Assembly: GCA_002753395.1 (NCBI GenBank)
Contig: PEAB01000005.1
Coordinates: forward strand, 1-64,000
DNA: 64,000 nt
Source of the DNA: Nitrospirae bacterium MYbinv3
GTDB taxonomy: Bacteria; Nitrospirota; Thermodesulfovibrionia; Thermodesulfovibrionales; Magnetobacteriaceae
Direction of reading: 5' to 3'
In this document: piece by piece, positions 53,627 to 62,545 of the stretch
How positions within the stretch are numbered: position 1 is the first letter of the stretch
Layout of the letters: every line of letters begins with the position of its first letter
Notes under the pieces: generated by a model
The model's database searches: none
The model's input: only the letters and a program-made list of their open reading frames with translations
Told to the model about the DNA's origin: nothing
Program-made: the position numbers and the translations under genes

Positions 53627-54602
53627 GTCTTTCTTCCTCGCCGCTACCCGGTAAGATGATCTTGCCTTCCTCGCCAAGCTCTCTTGTCTTTTTGATTATA
53701 TTTTGTTGGGCCTTTTCAACCTCAGATATCTTGACCGGTCCACGTACCTCCATATCTTCTTTGAGTATCTCGGCAGCTCTCTTAGACATGTTTTTAAATA
53801 TCTTATCCTTGAGACCTTCCGAGGCAGTCTTTAAGGCCAGTGAGAGATCCTCGGTGCTGATCTCCTTTAAGACCATCTGTATGCCTCTGGCGTCTACCTT
53901 TACGAGGTCCTCAAAGACAAACATCAACTGTCTGATAGAGTCGGCTAGTTCATAGTCATGGCTTTCAATGTTTTCCAGGATAAGCTCCTCGGTGGACTTG
54001 TCCGTTTGGTTTAATATCAATGCAACCTTTTTCACGCCGCCAACCTTTATACCCTCGCTCCTTTCCAGGTCCAGTTCACTCTTAAGGACGTCTTCTATCT
54101 CCTCGATGGCGTCAATGGGTATACCCTCGGTGGTTGCCATCCTCATGGTAACGTCCACTTTTAGGGACTTGGGCAGCGTCGTCAAAACCGTGGCAGCCTG
54201 AGCCGGGTCTAAAAGGCTCAGTATAAGGGCGATTGTCTGTGGATGCTCGGTCAGTAGAAAGTTTACCAGCTTCTTGGCGTCTACCTTCTTTAAGGACTCC
54301 AACGTGCTTTCAACAGCTGCTTTTTCCAAGATCTTCTTGGCAGTTTTCTCATCGAGTCCCTTTAACAGCATCTGCTTGAGGTACTGTCCGCCGGAGAGGT
54401 ATATCTCGCCTTTTTGTACCTTTTTTGATGCCTCACGAAAGACTGTCCTTATATCATCCTCTTTAACAGAGCGGGTTCTGGTCATTATGGAACTGATCTT
54501 ACCTATCTCTTTTATATCGAGATTTTTCAATATCTCGGCAGCCGCATCCTCACCTATAGCAGTGAGAAAGATGGCAGCCTTTTCAAATCCTGTATGTGCC
54601 AT
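53619..54602 (-). CDS. fliG: Flagellar motor switch protein FliG
   Basis: A 327-residue C-ring protein between MS ring and stator. The N-terminal domain has FEKAAIFLTAIGEDAAAEIL, the middle domain the EHPQTIALILSLLDP motif (EHPQ near 128), and the C-terminal torque helix is near 290 (DLSLALKTASEGLKDKIFKN, SKRAAEILKEDMEVRGPVKI), with the charged residues that contact MotA. The GSGEEERLV tail is typical. It follows fliF after 81 bases in which nothing else is seen. Confidence 0.95.
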   Translation of the reverse strand: MAHTGFEKAAIFLTAIGEDAAAEILKNLDIKEIGKISSIMTRTRSVKEDDIRTVFREASKKVQKGEIYLSGGQYLKQMLLKGLDEKTAKKILEKAAVESTLESLKKVDAKKLVNFLLTEHPQTIALILSLLDPAQAATVLTTLPKSLKVDVTMRMATTEGIPIDAIEEIEDVLKSELDLERSEGIKVGGVKKVALILNQTDKSTEELILENIESHDYELADSIRQLMFVFEDLVKVDARGIQMVLKEISTEDLSLALKTASEGLKDKIFKNMSKRAAEILKEDMEVRGPVKISEVEKAQQNIIKKTRELGEEGKIILPGSGEEERLV

Positions 54603-54683
54603 ATATTGATGGTGCCTCCTTGCTTTCTATACCACGGAGCAGCCTTTACAAAAGCTGCATGATCATAGCCCATTAATGCAATC

Positions 54684-56276
54684 TTATGGAGCCTCCTCAC
54701 CTTCTACCCATTCTTTTACCAACTGTGCGGCAGAGACCGGGTTCTCTTTAACCCACTGCGACCATTCGCTTATTTCTCTCTTGATTGGCGCCTCATCTGT
54801 AGGAGGTGATGGAACATCTCGTTCTTTTCCTTCAATCGCTTCTTTTTTCATTTCCCTTTCGATCTCAGCAACGGTCTTTGGATAAGGTAGCTCAGTCACC
54901 TTCACAGGAGGCGGAGGCTCTGTCAAGACCTTTATGATTGGTCTTACCACAAAAAGCAAGAACAACAACGCAACAACCAGAGGGGCCAGGTATTTCGCCA
55001 CCAATATACCGTCTCTGAAGTAGTCTCTGGAGGCCGGCGGAATCTCCTCCTTGAGTTCAGCCTCAAATGGCATGTTTATCACCGCCACCTGATCTCCCCT
55101 ATCTATAGTAAAACCTATGGCCTTTTTAACAAGCTCCTCGTACCTCTTTATCTCTTCATCTGTGCGAGCCGTGTACTTTACATCTTTTGTTCCAGGCTTA
55201 GCTGCGGTATACATGCCATCTACCAAGACAGCGGCTGACAGTTTTTTGACGTTCCCAGATGGTCCCTGTGTGTGGCTTACTACCTTGTTTATTTCGTAGT
55301 TTAGCGTCTCGCTCTGTTTCTGTGCCTGTGTCTGAGCGCCCTGAGACTGTGCCGTAGCCTTACCTGGCAGGTTGGACTGCACACCTGGGACACCGCCTGG
55401 TCCCATCGTCGTTGATTTCTCTTTTACCGACTGCTCGCTCCTGACCACCTGTCCCTCGGGGTCATACTTTTCCTCAGTTTTTTCAGACTTGGAAAAATCT
55501 ATATCTGCCGTCACACGCGCCTTGACCTTGGACTTACCAATGACGGGTTCAAGGATATCCATTATCCGTATCTCTACGTCCTTCTCATATTTCTTCTGAT
55601 ATTCAAGTTGTGTAGCAGTCAGTCCAACAACATCGTCAACAGGTCTTGTCAACAGTTCGCCTTTATTATCAACTATCGTTACATCTTTTGGATTGAGCCC
55701 CTCAACGCTGCTGGATACCAGATGCACAATACCTTGTATCTGACTCTGAGACAGAGTCCTGCCCTGCTTTAGAGCTATGAGGATGGAGGCCGTAGGAGGC
55801 TCCTTCTCTTTTATGAATAATGACTTCTCCGGCATCGCCAGATGTACCCTTGCCCTGTCAATCTCCGATAGGGCTAGTATAGTCCTTGAGAGTTCTCCCT
55901 CTAAGGCCCTGCGATAGTTAAGTTTTTGCATAAAGTCTGTCGTTTGAAAATCAACCTTGTCAAAGACCTCAAAACCTACCCCGCCACCCTGCGGCAGCCC
56001 TTGTGCTGCAAGTTTAAGCCTTAGATCGTATACCTTATCAGAGGTAACCAGTATGGTATTGGACGTTAGCTTATAAGGTTCCTTAAGTTCTTGCAGCTTA
56101 TTTACAATGACCCCGGCATCAGCTTCAGACAGATTAGCAAACAGCACCTGGTAATTGGGTTTTTGTGACCATGATATTATTAAAATCAAAGACGCTATAG
56201 CCATAACAACAGACGATGCAAGTATTATCTTCTTCCTTGTAGACCATCCCTTTAGTATATCAATTATATTTGGCAT
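54684..56276 (-). CDS. fliF: Flagellar MS-ring protein FliF
   Basis: A 530-residue inner-membrane ring protein. TM1 is at about 16-36 (KIILASSVVMAIASLILII), then ring-building domains with YQVLFANLSEADAGVIVNKL and GVGFEVFDKVDFQTTDFMQK near 100. The second ring domain has YEKDVEIRIMDILEPVIGKS, then a Gly/Gln-rich loop (AQSQGAQTQAQKQ), TM2 at about 430-450, and a cytoplasmic tail that binds FliG. It is the base of the basal body and the export gate housing. ATG 56276 has only a weak ribosome binding site. Confidence 0.95.
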   Translation of the reverse strand: MPNIIDILKGWSTRKKIILASSVVMAIASLILIISWSQKPNYQVLFANLSEADAGVIVNKLQELKEPYKLTSNTILVTSDKVYDLRLKLAAQGLPQGGGVGFEVFDKVDFQTTDFMQKLNYRRALEGELSRTILALSEIDRARVHLAMPEKSLFIKEKEPPTASILIALKQGRTLSQSQIQGIVHLVSSSVEGLNPKDVTIVDNKGELLTRPVDDVVGLTATQLEYQKKYEKDVEIRIMDILEPVIGKSKVKARVTADIDFSKSEKTEEKYDPEGQVVRSEQSVKEKSTTMGPGGVPGVQSNLPGKATAQSQGAQTQAQKQSETLNYEINKVVSHTQGPSGNVKKLSAAVLVDGMYTAAKPGTKDVKYTARTDEEIKRYEELVKKAIGFTIDRGDQVAVINMPFEAELKEEIPPASRDYFRDGILVAKYLAPLVVALLFLLFVVRPIIKVLTEPPPPVKVTELPYPKTVAEIEREMKKEAIEGKERDVPSPPTDEAPIKREISEWSQWVKENPVSAAQLVKEWVEGEEAP

Positions 56277-56451
56277 TTACACCTCTGTCACTAACTATAT
56301 TAAATAAAATATACGACAACAAACCTATGCCCAAGGCAAGGCGCTCCTTATCCTTTATGCACCAGCTCAGGCTGTATACATTAAACAACAACGGCTTGTA
56401 CATATCTCAAGCTAAGTATATCAATAGAATATGACAAATAAATCTGATGCT

Positions 56452-56742
56452 TTATACCTGCATCCTCATTACTTCGTCATATGCGTTAAGCAGTTTGTTG
56501 CGCACCTCTAACATCAACTGAAATGACATGTCAGCCTTCTCCATAGCGAGCACCGCCTTTGTAACATCCCCGCCGGTGGACATCTCCTCTATAGCCCTAT
56601 CGGCCTCCTTCTGCATAGCGTTAACCTCGCTAAAGGCACTTTTAAGCGCCGAATCAAAACCACCATTTGAATCCTTCTTATCCGTTATCGTTTGTTGTAT
56701 CTCTTGTCCTGAGCTTGAACCGAATATCTTAAATTCAGACAT
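56452..56742 (-). CDS. fliE: Flagellar hook-basal body protein FliE
   Basis: 96 residues. The C-terminal two thirds show FliE: FDSALKSAFSEVNAMQKEAD, VTKAVLAMEKADMSFQLMLE and VRNKLLNAYDEVMRMQV. It is the adaptor between MS ring and rod. It starts two bases after the flgC stop. The 175 bases to fliF hold no gene; a GTACAT-rich, palindrome-poor stretch is all I see. Confidence 0.92.
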   Translation of the reverse strand: MSEFKIFGSSSGQEIQQTITDKKDSNGGFDSALKSAFSEVNAMQKEADRAIEEMSTGGDVTKAVLAMEKADMSFQLMLEVRNKLLNAYDEVMRMQV

Positions 56743-56744
56743 GA

Positions 56745-57158
56745 TTACCTCCCTATCTCCAAAGTTTTCAGAAACATACCTTTTGATATATTAAAAGCCG
56801 ATACATTGGCTTCATAAGCCCTTGCAGCCATCATCATGTTAACCATCTCTTCAACCACGTTTACGTTAGGCAGTGAGATATAACCCTGCTCGTCGGCGTC
56901 AGGATGATTAGGACTGTATACCTTCATTGGCGGATTTTGATCCTGCTCGATCTTTGCTACCTGGACGCCCATCACACTTTCATCAGGTTTGCCGATTGGC
57001 AAAACCTCAAAGACAACATCCTGCCTCTTATACGGACCACCTTCTTTAGTCCTTGTAGTGTGTATGTTTGCCACATTGGAGGCTATAGCGTTCATCCTCT
57101 GCCTTTGTGCTATTAGGGCTGAGGCGTTTACATTAAAAACGTCAAACGTATCCATCAC
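56745..57158 (-). CDS. flgC: Flagellar basal-body rod protein FlgC
   Basis: A 137-residue proximal rod protein. N-terminal NASALIAQRQRMNAIASNVA and NIHTTRTKEGGPYKRQDVVF, a PNHPDADEQGYISLPNVNVV loop, and C-terminal MVNMMMAARAYEANVSAFNI. Its ATG overlaps the flgB stop by four bases. Standard length. Confidence 0.95.
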   Translation of the reverse strand: MMDTFDVFNVNASALIAQRQRMNAIASNVANIHTTRTKEGGPYKRQDVVFEVLPIGKPDESVMGVQVAKIEQDQNPPMKVYSPNHPDADEQGYISLPNVNVVEEMVNMMMAARAYEANVSAFNISKGMFLKTLEIGR

Positions 57159-57529
57159 TGCCCCCTCTTTATCGCACTCTTGTACATCTTAAACTTAGAC
57201 GATATCAGTTTACCGGCAGCTTGGTTTAGAAGGGCATTTTCTGTCATCCTTGCCACCTCTACATCCAGCTCCACGTTATTCTTATCACCCCACGCCACAG
57301 CGCTTTCTTCTACTGTAAGATTACCCCTACCAACGTCTTGAGCAGACTTATAGTGAAGACCATTTGTTGTGTCCATCTTCAACTTCTCATCATCTATAAA
57401 TGCACTAAAATTTACGTCCTTTGCCCTATACCCCGGTGTATCCGAGTTGGCTAAGTTTGATGATATTATCTTATGTCTAAGGGTTGTCATCCCTAACAAC
57501 CGTTCTGATACATCAAAACCTTTATCCAT
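57155..57529 (-). CDS. flgB: Flagellar basal-body rod protein FlgB
   Basis: A 124-residue proximal rod protein. RLLGMTTLRHKIISSNLANS and DTPGYRAKDVNFSAF are N-terminal, NNVELDVEVARMTENALL is central. It is the first gene of the flagellar run, with AGGAGG before ATG 57529 and a sigma-54 promoter 46 bases upstream. Confidence 0.95.
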   Translation of the reverse strand: MDKGFDVSERLLGMTTLRHKIISSNLANSDTPGYRAKDVNFSAFIDDEKLKMDTTNGLHYKSAQDVGRGNLTVEESAVAWGDKNNVELDVEVARMTENALLNQAAGKLISSKFKMYKSAIKRGQ

Positions 57530-57574
57530 AAAGGCCTCCTTTTATTTTTCTCTTCTATTAACAAAACAATGATG

Positions 57575-57590
57575 TGCAATAAATATACCA
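57575..57590 (-). promoter_or_regulatory. Sigma-54 promoter before flgB
   Basis: On the minus strand TGGTATATTTATTGCA: GG at 57589-57588, TTGCA at 57579-57575, correct 12-base phasing. The start of transcription would be near 57564. The sigma-54 activator genes at 57778-63562 make regulation by them likely. The remainder of 57530-57777 is AT-rich without a gene. Confidence 0.65.
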
Positions 57591-57777
57591 ACTCATTGCC
57601 TACTCAAAAGATATTTACCCTATATCATGTTTTTGTTTATCTGTCACTACCTAAGTACTCATATTATAGCACAAAACGATAATAAATTTATTTCTTCCTA
57701 TATGGTAGCGTGTCGACCTTTCATTGTATCATTCAGTGATGTGTCATAAACTCAACGTCAAAAACCTAACTATTTTC

Positions 57778-59085
57778 TCATGTATCAGGAAAATATTTCC
57801 CGTACTCGTTAAGTTTATTTCTTATGGTCCTGACGCTAACGCCCAATATTTTAGCTGCTTTAGTCTTGTTGCCATTTACATCCTTGAGGGTCTTGAGTAT
57901 CAAGTCTTTTTCCATCTCCTTAATCCCCTTTGAGGAGTTATCTGCTACTGGTGTATCGTTGTCACACATAAAATCGTCTACCGATATCAACTCACCTTTT
58001 GACAGGAGCACTGCCCTGTGAATCACGTTTTCCAGCTCTCTTATATTACCACGCCACTGTTTGTTCTCAAGGAACTCAACAGCCTCCTTTGTAAGCCCCT
58101 TAACCTCCTTGCTCAACAGGGCAGAGAACTTTTGTATAAAATACTCGCTTAATGGCACAATATCGTCTTGTCTCTCTCTTAGAGGCGGGACGTGTATGGG
58201 AAACACACTCAATCTGTAGTAGAGGTCCTCCCTGAAGTTACCCTCGGTGGATTCTTTATACAGATCCCTGTTGGTAGTGGCTAGGACACGGATGTTGATC
58301 GGTATGGTGTGTTTGCCACCGACCCTGTCGATCTCCTTTTCTTGCAGAACCCTTAACAGTTTGGCCTGAAGCCCCATGGACATCTCCCCGATCTCATCAA
58401 GCAGTATGGTGCCTTCGTTAGCGAGTTCAAACTTACCAATCTTTCTTTCTGTGGCGCCTGTGAAGGAGCCTTTCTCATGTCCAAAGAGCTCAGACTCCAT
58501 TAGATTATCTGGTATTGCAGCACAGTTGACGGCTACAAAGGGTTTATCCTTCCTGTGGCTCGACCTATGTATAAACCTCGCTATCAGCTCCTTACCCGTG
58601 CCGCTCTCTCCATATATCAAGACCGTCGTATCACTTGTAGATATCTCACCGGCTATCTGCAGGATGCGTTTCATCTTTGGATTGATGCTGACTATCTCAC
58701 GGCTTCCGGCGAGGCTCTCCATTATTGAGTTTACCTTTTTTGTGAGTTTCTCAAATGAAAACGGTTTCATCAGGTAATCCGACGCCCCCTCTTTCATCGC
58801 TTCCACGGCATTCTCGACAGTACCATACCCTGTTATCACTAGAACGGGAAGTTTGCCAACCCTTTTTCTAACCTCTTTTAGGAAGGACAGACCATCCATC
58901 TTGGGCATCTTCATGTCCGTTACCACCAATGCAAATGGCGTCGTATTTAGCTTTGTCAAGGCGTCCTGTCCGTTGTCGGCAACAACCGTGCTGTAGCCAA
59001 GTCTTTGGATCGCCTCCCTAAGGGCGTCTCTCATCTGCTTCTCGTCATCAACTAATAGTATTGGTTTAGCCATCGTTCCTTCCAA
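57778..59085 (-). CDS. Sigma-54-dependent response regulator (FlrC/AtoC type)
   Basis: A 435-residue NtrC-family activator. The receiver is at 1-120, with phospho-acceptor Asp near 55 in VVTDMKMPKMDG and Lys in YLMKPF. The AAA+ domain is at about 140-375, with Walker A GESGTGKE, sigma-54-contact loop GAFTGA, Walker B LLDEIGE and an R-finger region. The Fis-type HTH is at the end (GNKTKAAKILGVSVRTIRNK). It is encoded beside the flagellar genes with sigma-54 promoters and downstream of a PAS kinase, so it is the probable class III flagellar activator, like FlrC/FleR. The start could be ATG 59085 or ATG 59073 (MAKPILLVDDEKQ). Confidence 0.9.
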   Translation of the reverse strand: MEGTMAKPILLVDDEKQMRDALREAIQRLGYSTVVADNGQDALTKLNTTPFALVVTDMKMPKMDGLSFLKEVRKRVGKLPVLVITGYGTVENAVEAMKEGASDYLMKPFSFEKLTKKVNSIMESLAGSREIVSINPKMKRILQIAGEISTSDTTVLIYGESGTGKELIARFIHRSSHRKDKPFVAVNCAAIPDNLMESELFGHEKGSFTGATERKIGKFELANEGTILLDEIGEMSMGLQAKLLRVLQEKEIDRVGGKHTIPINIRVLATTNRDLYKESTEGNFREDLYYRLSVFPIHVPPLRERQDDIVPLSEYFIQKFSALLSKEVKGLTKEAVEFLENKQWRGNIRELENVIHRAVLLSKGELISVDDFMCDNDTPVADNSSKGIKEMEKDLILKTLKDVNGNKTKAAKILGVSVRTIRNKLNEYGKYFPDT

Positions 59086-59142
59086 AAAATAATTACGTTA
59101 AGGTTGTATAATTGGTTCGTGGGAACACCCTCCCATAACCAC

Positions 59143-59275
59143 TAGTGCTGTTGACTTAAGAAGTGAGGGCTTTGCCTACTAACGCAGGTGTTCGCAACCC
59201 CCCTCCCTCAGACTCACCCCCGATAGTGACCAGTCCCCTTGATCCCGTAAATGTCCAGCGTGGCTGCTTAAATAA
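59143..59275. mobile_element. Diverged copy of element A
   Basis: TAGTGCTGTTGACTTAAG at 59143-59160 differs from the perfect A end by one base. It is followed by an inverse R repeat with GGTGTTCGCAACCCCCCTCC and CCAGTCCCCTTGA. The right part GTCCAGCGTGGCTGCTTAA matches the inside of the 44595 element, but the far inverted end is lost. Left flank ACACCCTCCCATAACCAC resembles the element B core, the same kind of target as at 44584. No gene lies in 59086-59299. Confidence 0.7.
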
Positions 59276-59299
59276 AGGGGAAAGCAAAAGAGCTTTATC

Positions 59300-60451
59300 T
59301 CATTGGTCACAGATGGGGAGGTAGAGCTGAAAGCAGCTTCCCCTTCCTAACTCGCTCTTTACTTTGATAGCGCCATCGTGCACCAGCATAATCTTAGATG
59401 CTATGGCCAGTCCCAGTCCTGTGCCTTTTTCCTTAGTGCTAAAGAAGGGATCAAAGATCCTCTCGAGGTTTTCATGTTTTATACCCTCGCCCTCGTCGAC
59501 GATCTCGACAATGACGTTTGTATCATCTGTCCTTTCGATAAGTTTTATGGTGCCACCATCGGGGGTGACCTGAACAGCGTTGATTATTATGTTCATAAAC
59601 ACCTGTTTTAAAAGCTCTCCGTCACCTGAGATAACGTAACCGTTTCCATTGTCTCTATGCAGGTTAACGCCCCTTGATTCAATGAGCGGCATGAGCATGA
59701 ACAGCGATTCATCTATGACCTCGCTGAGTTGGATCTCATAGAACTTTGGTTTCTGAGGCTTTGCAAAAAATATCATATTCGTCAGCACGTTATTGAGGCT
59801 TCTAATGCCCATAGATATGCCTCTGGCAAGGTTGGCATTTGGAGAGTCTCCTAACTCGTTTTCAAGCATGCTTGCGTATAGTTCGATACTGCAAAGGGGA
59901 CTTCTTATCTCATGGACTATCTGAGCAGCCATCTCTCCCATTGCTATCAATCTCTTGTTGCGTTCTTGTTGAGATTCCAGCTCTCTGATCCGAGTAATAT
60001 CCTGAAGCAGTATAACCACTCCACGAGTAGAGCCTTCCCTATCAAGTATATTTGAACGGGATATGACAACGTTGTATCTGTTACCTCCGGCTGTGAGAAA
60101 GGTGTCTGCACCCTCTTTCTCTATTACAAAGTTCAGAGAGTTAAACGTCTTGCCTATAACGTCCTCTGTCCTCATACACAGCATCCTTTCAGCGGCTTTA
60201 TTGAACATGGTTATGTTGTCGTATGGGTCAAGGACTATGATGGCCTCTCTCAGGCTTTCTAAAATGCCTTTCAGGTAGTCTTTGGCCTCCTGTGTATCGA
60301 ACAGTGCCTGCTGTAGTTGCTTGTTCTTTTCCTCTAACTCAATGGTAAGATAGTGTACCTTTTCTTTGAGTCTTTCATATATCTGCTCAAGGCTCTTAGA
60401 TGCAACGGTGAAATTCTCAAAGGCCGTATTTAAACTGCTTATGTCTTCCAC
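59300..60451 (-). CDS. PAS histidine kinase, cytoplasmic (FlrB type)
   Basis: A 383-residue soluble kinase. An N-terminal coiled coil (LEQIYERLKEKVHYLTIELE) precedes a PAS domain at about 62-160, HisKA with His in AAQIVHEIRSPLCSIELYAS near 186, and HATPase with NIIINAVQVTPDGG, DEGEGIKHENLERIFDPFF and GTGLGLAIASKI. There are no TM helices, so it senses an internal cue, as FlrB/FleS do for flagellar assembly. It starts with GTG 60451, which shares its G with the TAG stop of the TPR gene. It probably phosphorylates the regulator encoded 215 bases downstream. Confidence 0.88.
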   Translation of the reverse strand: MEDISSLNTAFENFTVASKSLEQIYERLKEKVHYLTIELEEKNKQLQQALFDTQEAKDYLKGILESLREAIIVLDPYDNITMFNKAAERMLCMRTEDVIGKTFNSLNFVIEKEGADTFLTAGGNRYNVVISRSNILDREGSTRGVVILLQDITRIRELESQQERNKRLIAMGEMAAQIVHEIRSPLCSIELYASMLENELGDSPNANLARGISMGIRSLNNVLTNMIFFAKPQKPKFYEIQLSEVIDESLFMLMPLIESRGVNLHRDNGNGYVISGDGELLKQVFMNIIINAVQVTPDGGTIKLIERTDDTNVIVEIVDEGEGIKHENLERIFDPFFSTKEKGTGLGLAIASKIMLVHDGAIKVKSELGRGSCFQLYLPICDQ

Positions 60452-62274
60452 TAAAACTCTCCGGCAATCCTTTTATTTATCTTAGCTTCCTTTAAGGCAG
60501 CCTTTGAAAACCTGCTTATAGGCGAGTTACCTCCCTGCAGGTTTTTGAGCATAGCTTCAGACTCCTGTCCTGACAGTGCTGCACCAAGGCGATAGACAGC
60601 CCATTCGTTAGCCGGCTCACTGGATAGCGCCTTCTTGTAATAATTAACCGCGTTCTCCGTATTACCGAGGTCATAGAAGGCATCAGCAAGTGCCAGGTAG
60701 TCATCGGTAACACCGCCGAAGTCCTTTACAGCTTTTTCGTAGAAAAGCACCGCAGCTTCATTTTTTGGAACCATCAGAAGGCTGTTTCTTATTATCTCAA
60801 GGTCGTCCTTATTAAGCTTTTTAGCAAGCATGACAATCTTGAGTGCATCTTTGTAATCGCGGTTATTAAAATATATATGCGCCTCAGTTTTAATCAGCTC
60901 ATCATTTGGAACCTTGAGGTTTTTCAATTCTGCCAGATATTTGACGGCATTAGCCTTATCGCCGTCGTTTGAATATATCTCCGTCAGCTCGCTTAACGCC
61001 TTATGTTTTTCCATATCAGAGGAGTTTTTTGAGATCCAGGTTAAGACGTCTACATACGGCTTACCACTATCTTTTAGGGCATCTTTTGCCTGTAAGATGA
61101 AAGGTTCCCTGGACTTTGTCAACAGCAGGGTACCGTAGGAAATCCACAGATCCACAAACTGATTACCATCTTCCTTCATTGCCTCCGTCATAACGCCCTC
61201 TATCCTGTCGAGCATCTCCTTTGAGTTCGGAGTCTTGGAAAAAAGTGTTTTTACAGAACTCGCTGCATCCTTAAACTTCTTTTCCTTTACGTAGAGGTCT
61301 ATCAAAAGCGATACGGCCTCTTCTTTACCCTTTTCTTTAAGACCTGACCCTTTGAGCGTGTTTAGGTTCTTCTTGACTTCTTCCGTATTGCCTGACTTTA
61401 ACTGTAACTTGGACAGATTGATCAGGGCCTGTTGTCTAATATCTCTATCCTTGCTGTTAGCAATCTTATTAAGATATATTGAAGCTCTATCAGGTTTTGA
61501 TTCTTTCATGGCTATAAGTCCCAGCCCTAGAGACGCTTTATCCTGTAAGTCTTTTTCTTTTATAGCTGAAAAAGCCTCCTTCGCCTCTTTTACGTCTCCT
61601 GACGATAGTAAGTTTTCGCCGTAGTAGTAGAGGGTCTCGTCATTGTTTTTTCTTATGTAATTCTTATCCTGACGTATGGCGGTAGCATAGACGTCCTTGG
61701 CCTCCTTGACCCTGTCCATACGCTGCAGGGTATTGGCTTTCTCATAAAGCGCTTCCGTGTTTGAACCAGCCTTATCGAGGGTCTCAATGGCCTCTGGGAG
61801 CTTTATAAGCGCTATCAAGCTCTTTGCAAGTCCGACGTATGCCTTGTCAACCTGCCTGGAGTTTGGATAGTTTTTTATAAACAGCAGGTACCCCGACTTC
61901 GCATCGTTATAGAACTTCTTTACCAGGTTTAAGTCAGAACGCCGCAGCAGCGCATCTTCCTTTACCTTATCGTTTGTCGAATTAGTATAAACCTTTCTAT
62001 ATCGCTCAATGGCTGCTGTTGTATCTTGCTCCCTTTCCAAGATCTTTGCATAGATAAAGTTACATGAGGCCAACAAGTCTGGCTGCCCTTTACTGTTGTC
62101 ATAGCAGCCGTTAAGCATATCCACTGCCGACCGATACTCTTTCATCTCAAGCAGTACCCATGCCTTTTTTAGCTCTTCTGTGATCAGCACCTCTTTTATA
62201 TTTAGTGCCAGAGCCTCAGCGGCAAGGAGCAGCATTGATAGAATAACTAATATATATATATTACGTCTTCTCAT
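60451..62274 (-). CDS. Exported TPR-repeat protein
   Basis: A 607-residue protein with a signal peptide at about 5-24 (YILVILSMLLLAAEALA). The rest is a solenoid of about fifteen TPR-like helical pairs (ASCNFIYAKILEREQDTTAA, ENAVNYYKKALSSEPANEW near the end). It is probably periplasmic or lipid-associated and works as a scaffold. It is coupled one base before the PAS kinase gene. A role in flagellar or envelope assembly sensing is suggested by position only. Confidence 0.75.
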   Translation of the reverse strand: MRRRNIYILVILSMLLLAAEALALNIKEVLITEELKKAWVLLEMKEYRSAVDMLNGCYDNSKGQPDLLASCNFIYAKILEREQDTTAAIERYRKVYTNSTNDKVKEDALLRRSDLNLVKKFYNDAKSGYLLFIKNYPNSRQVDKAYVGLAKSLIALIKLPEAIETLDKAGSNTEALYEKANTLQRMDRVKEAKDVYATAIRQDKNYIRKNNDETLYYYGENLLSSGDVKEAKEAFSAIKEKDLQDKASLGLGLIAMKESKPDRASIYLNKIANSKDRDIRQQALINLSKLQLKSGNTEEVKKNLNTLKGSGLKEKGKEEAVSLLIDLYVKEKKFKDAASSVKTLFSKTPNSKEMLDRIEGVMTEAMKEDGNQFVDLWISYGTLLLTKSREPFILQAKDALKDSGKPYVDVLTWISKNSSDMEKHKALSELTEIYSNDGDKANAVKYLAELKNLKVPNDELIKTEAHIYFNNRDYKDALKIVMLAKKLNKDDLEIIRNSLLMVPKNEAAVLFYEKAVKDFGGVTDDYLALADAFYDLGNTENAVNYYKKALSSEPANEWAVYRLGAALSGQESEAMLKNLQGGNSPISRFSKAALKEAKINKRIAGEF

Positions 62275-62432
62275 CTTTTATCATCATATCAAGAACTATG
62301 CCAAGGTGTAATGTCCATTAAATAGTCATTGTACAGGAAAAAATTGCCCATTTGTGTCAATATTATGACGCTTTTTCCTGCAACCATTGTTCAATATAGA
62401 TACATATAAATTCTAATGGGTTTTAAACATAG

Positions 62433-62516
62433 AAGGGGAGGTTCTGCCTACTGTCGCAGGGGTTCGCAACCCCTCCCCTCAGCCCCCTCAACAAGGGGAT
62501 CAGTCCCCTTGACCCC
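62433..62516 (-). repeat. Double-hairpin repeat R copy, long-tail variant
   Basis: On the minus strand GGGGTCAAGGGGACTGATCC, CCTTGTTGAGGGGGCTGAGG, and then a GGGGTTGCGAACCCC palindrome with GCGACAGTAGGCAGAACCTC at the end. Its tail matches those at 10596-10640 and 59168-59215. The rest of 62275-62545 shows no gene. Confidence 0.7.
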
Positions 62517-62545
62517 GTAAATAATATTTACTCCCCATGAATTGC

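Noticed and set aside
62289-62304. Sigma-54-like TGGCATAGTTCTTGAT before the TPR gene
   Set aside because: The -12 GC is GA, and the start of transcription would fall almost on the ATG.
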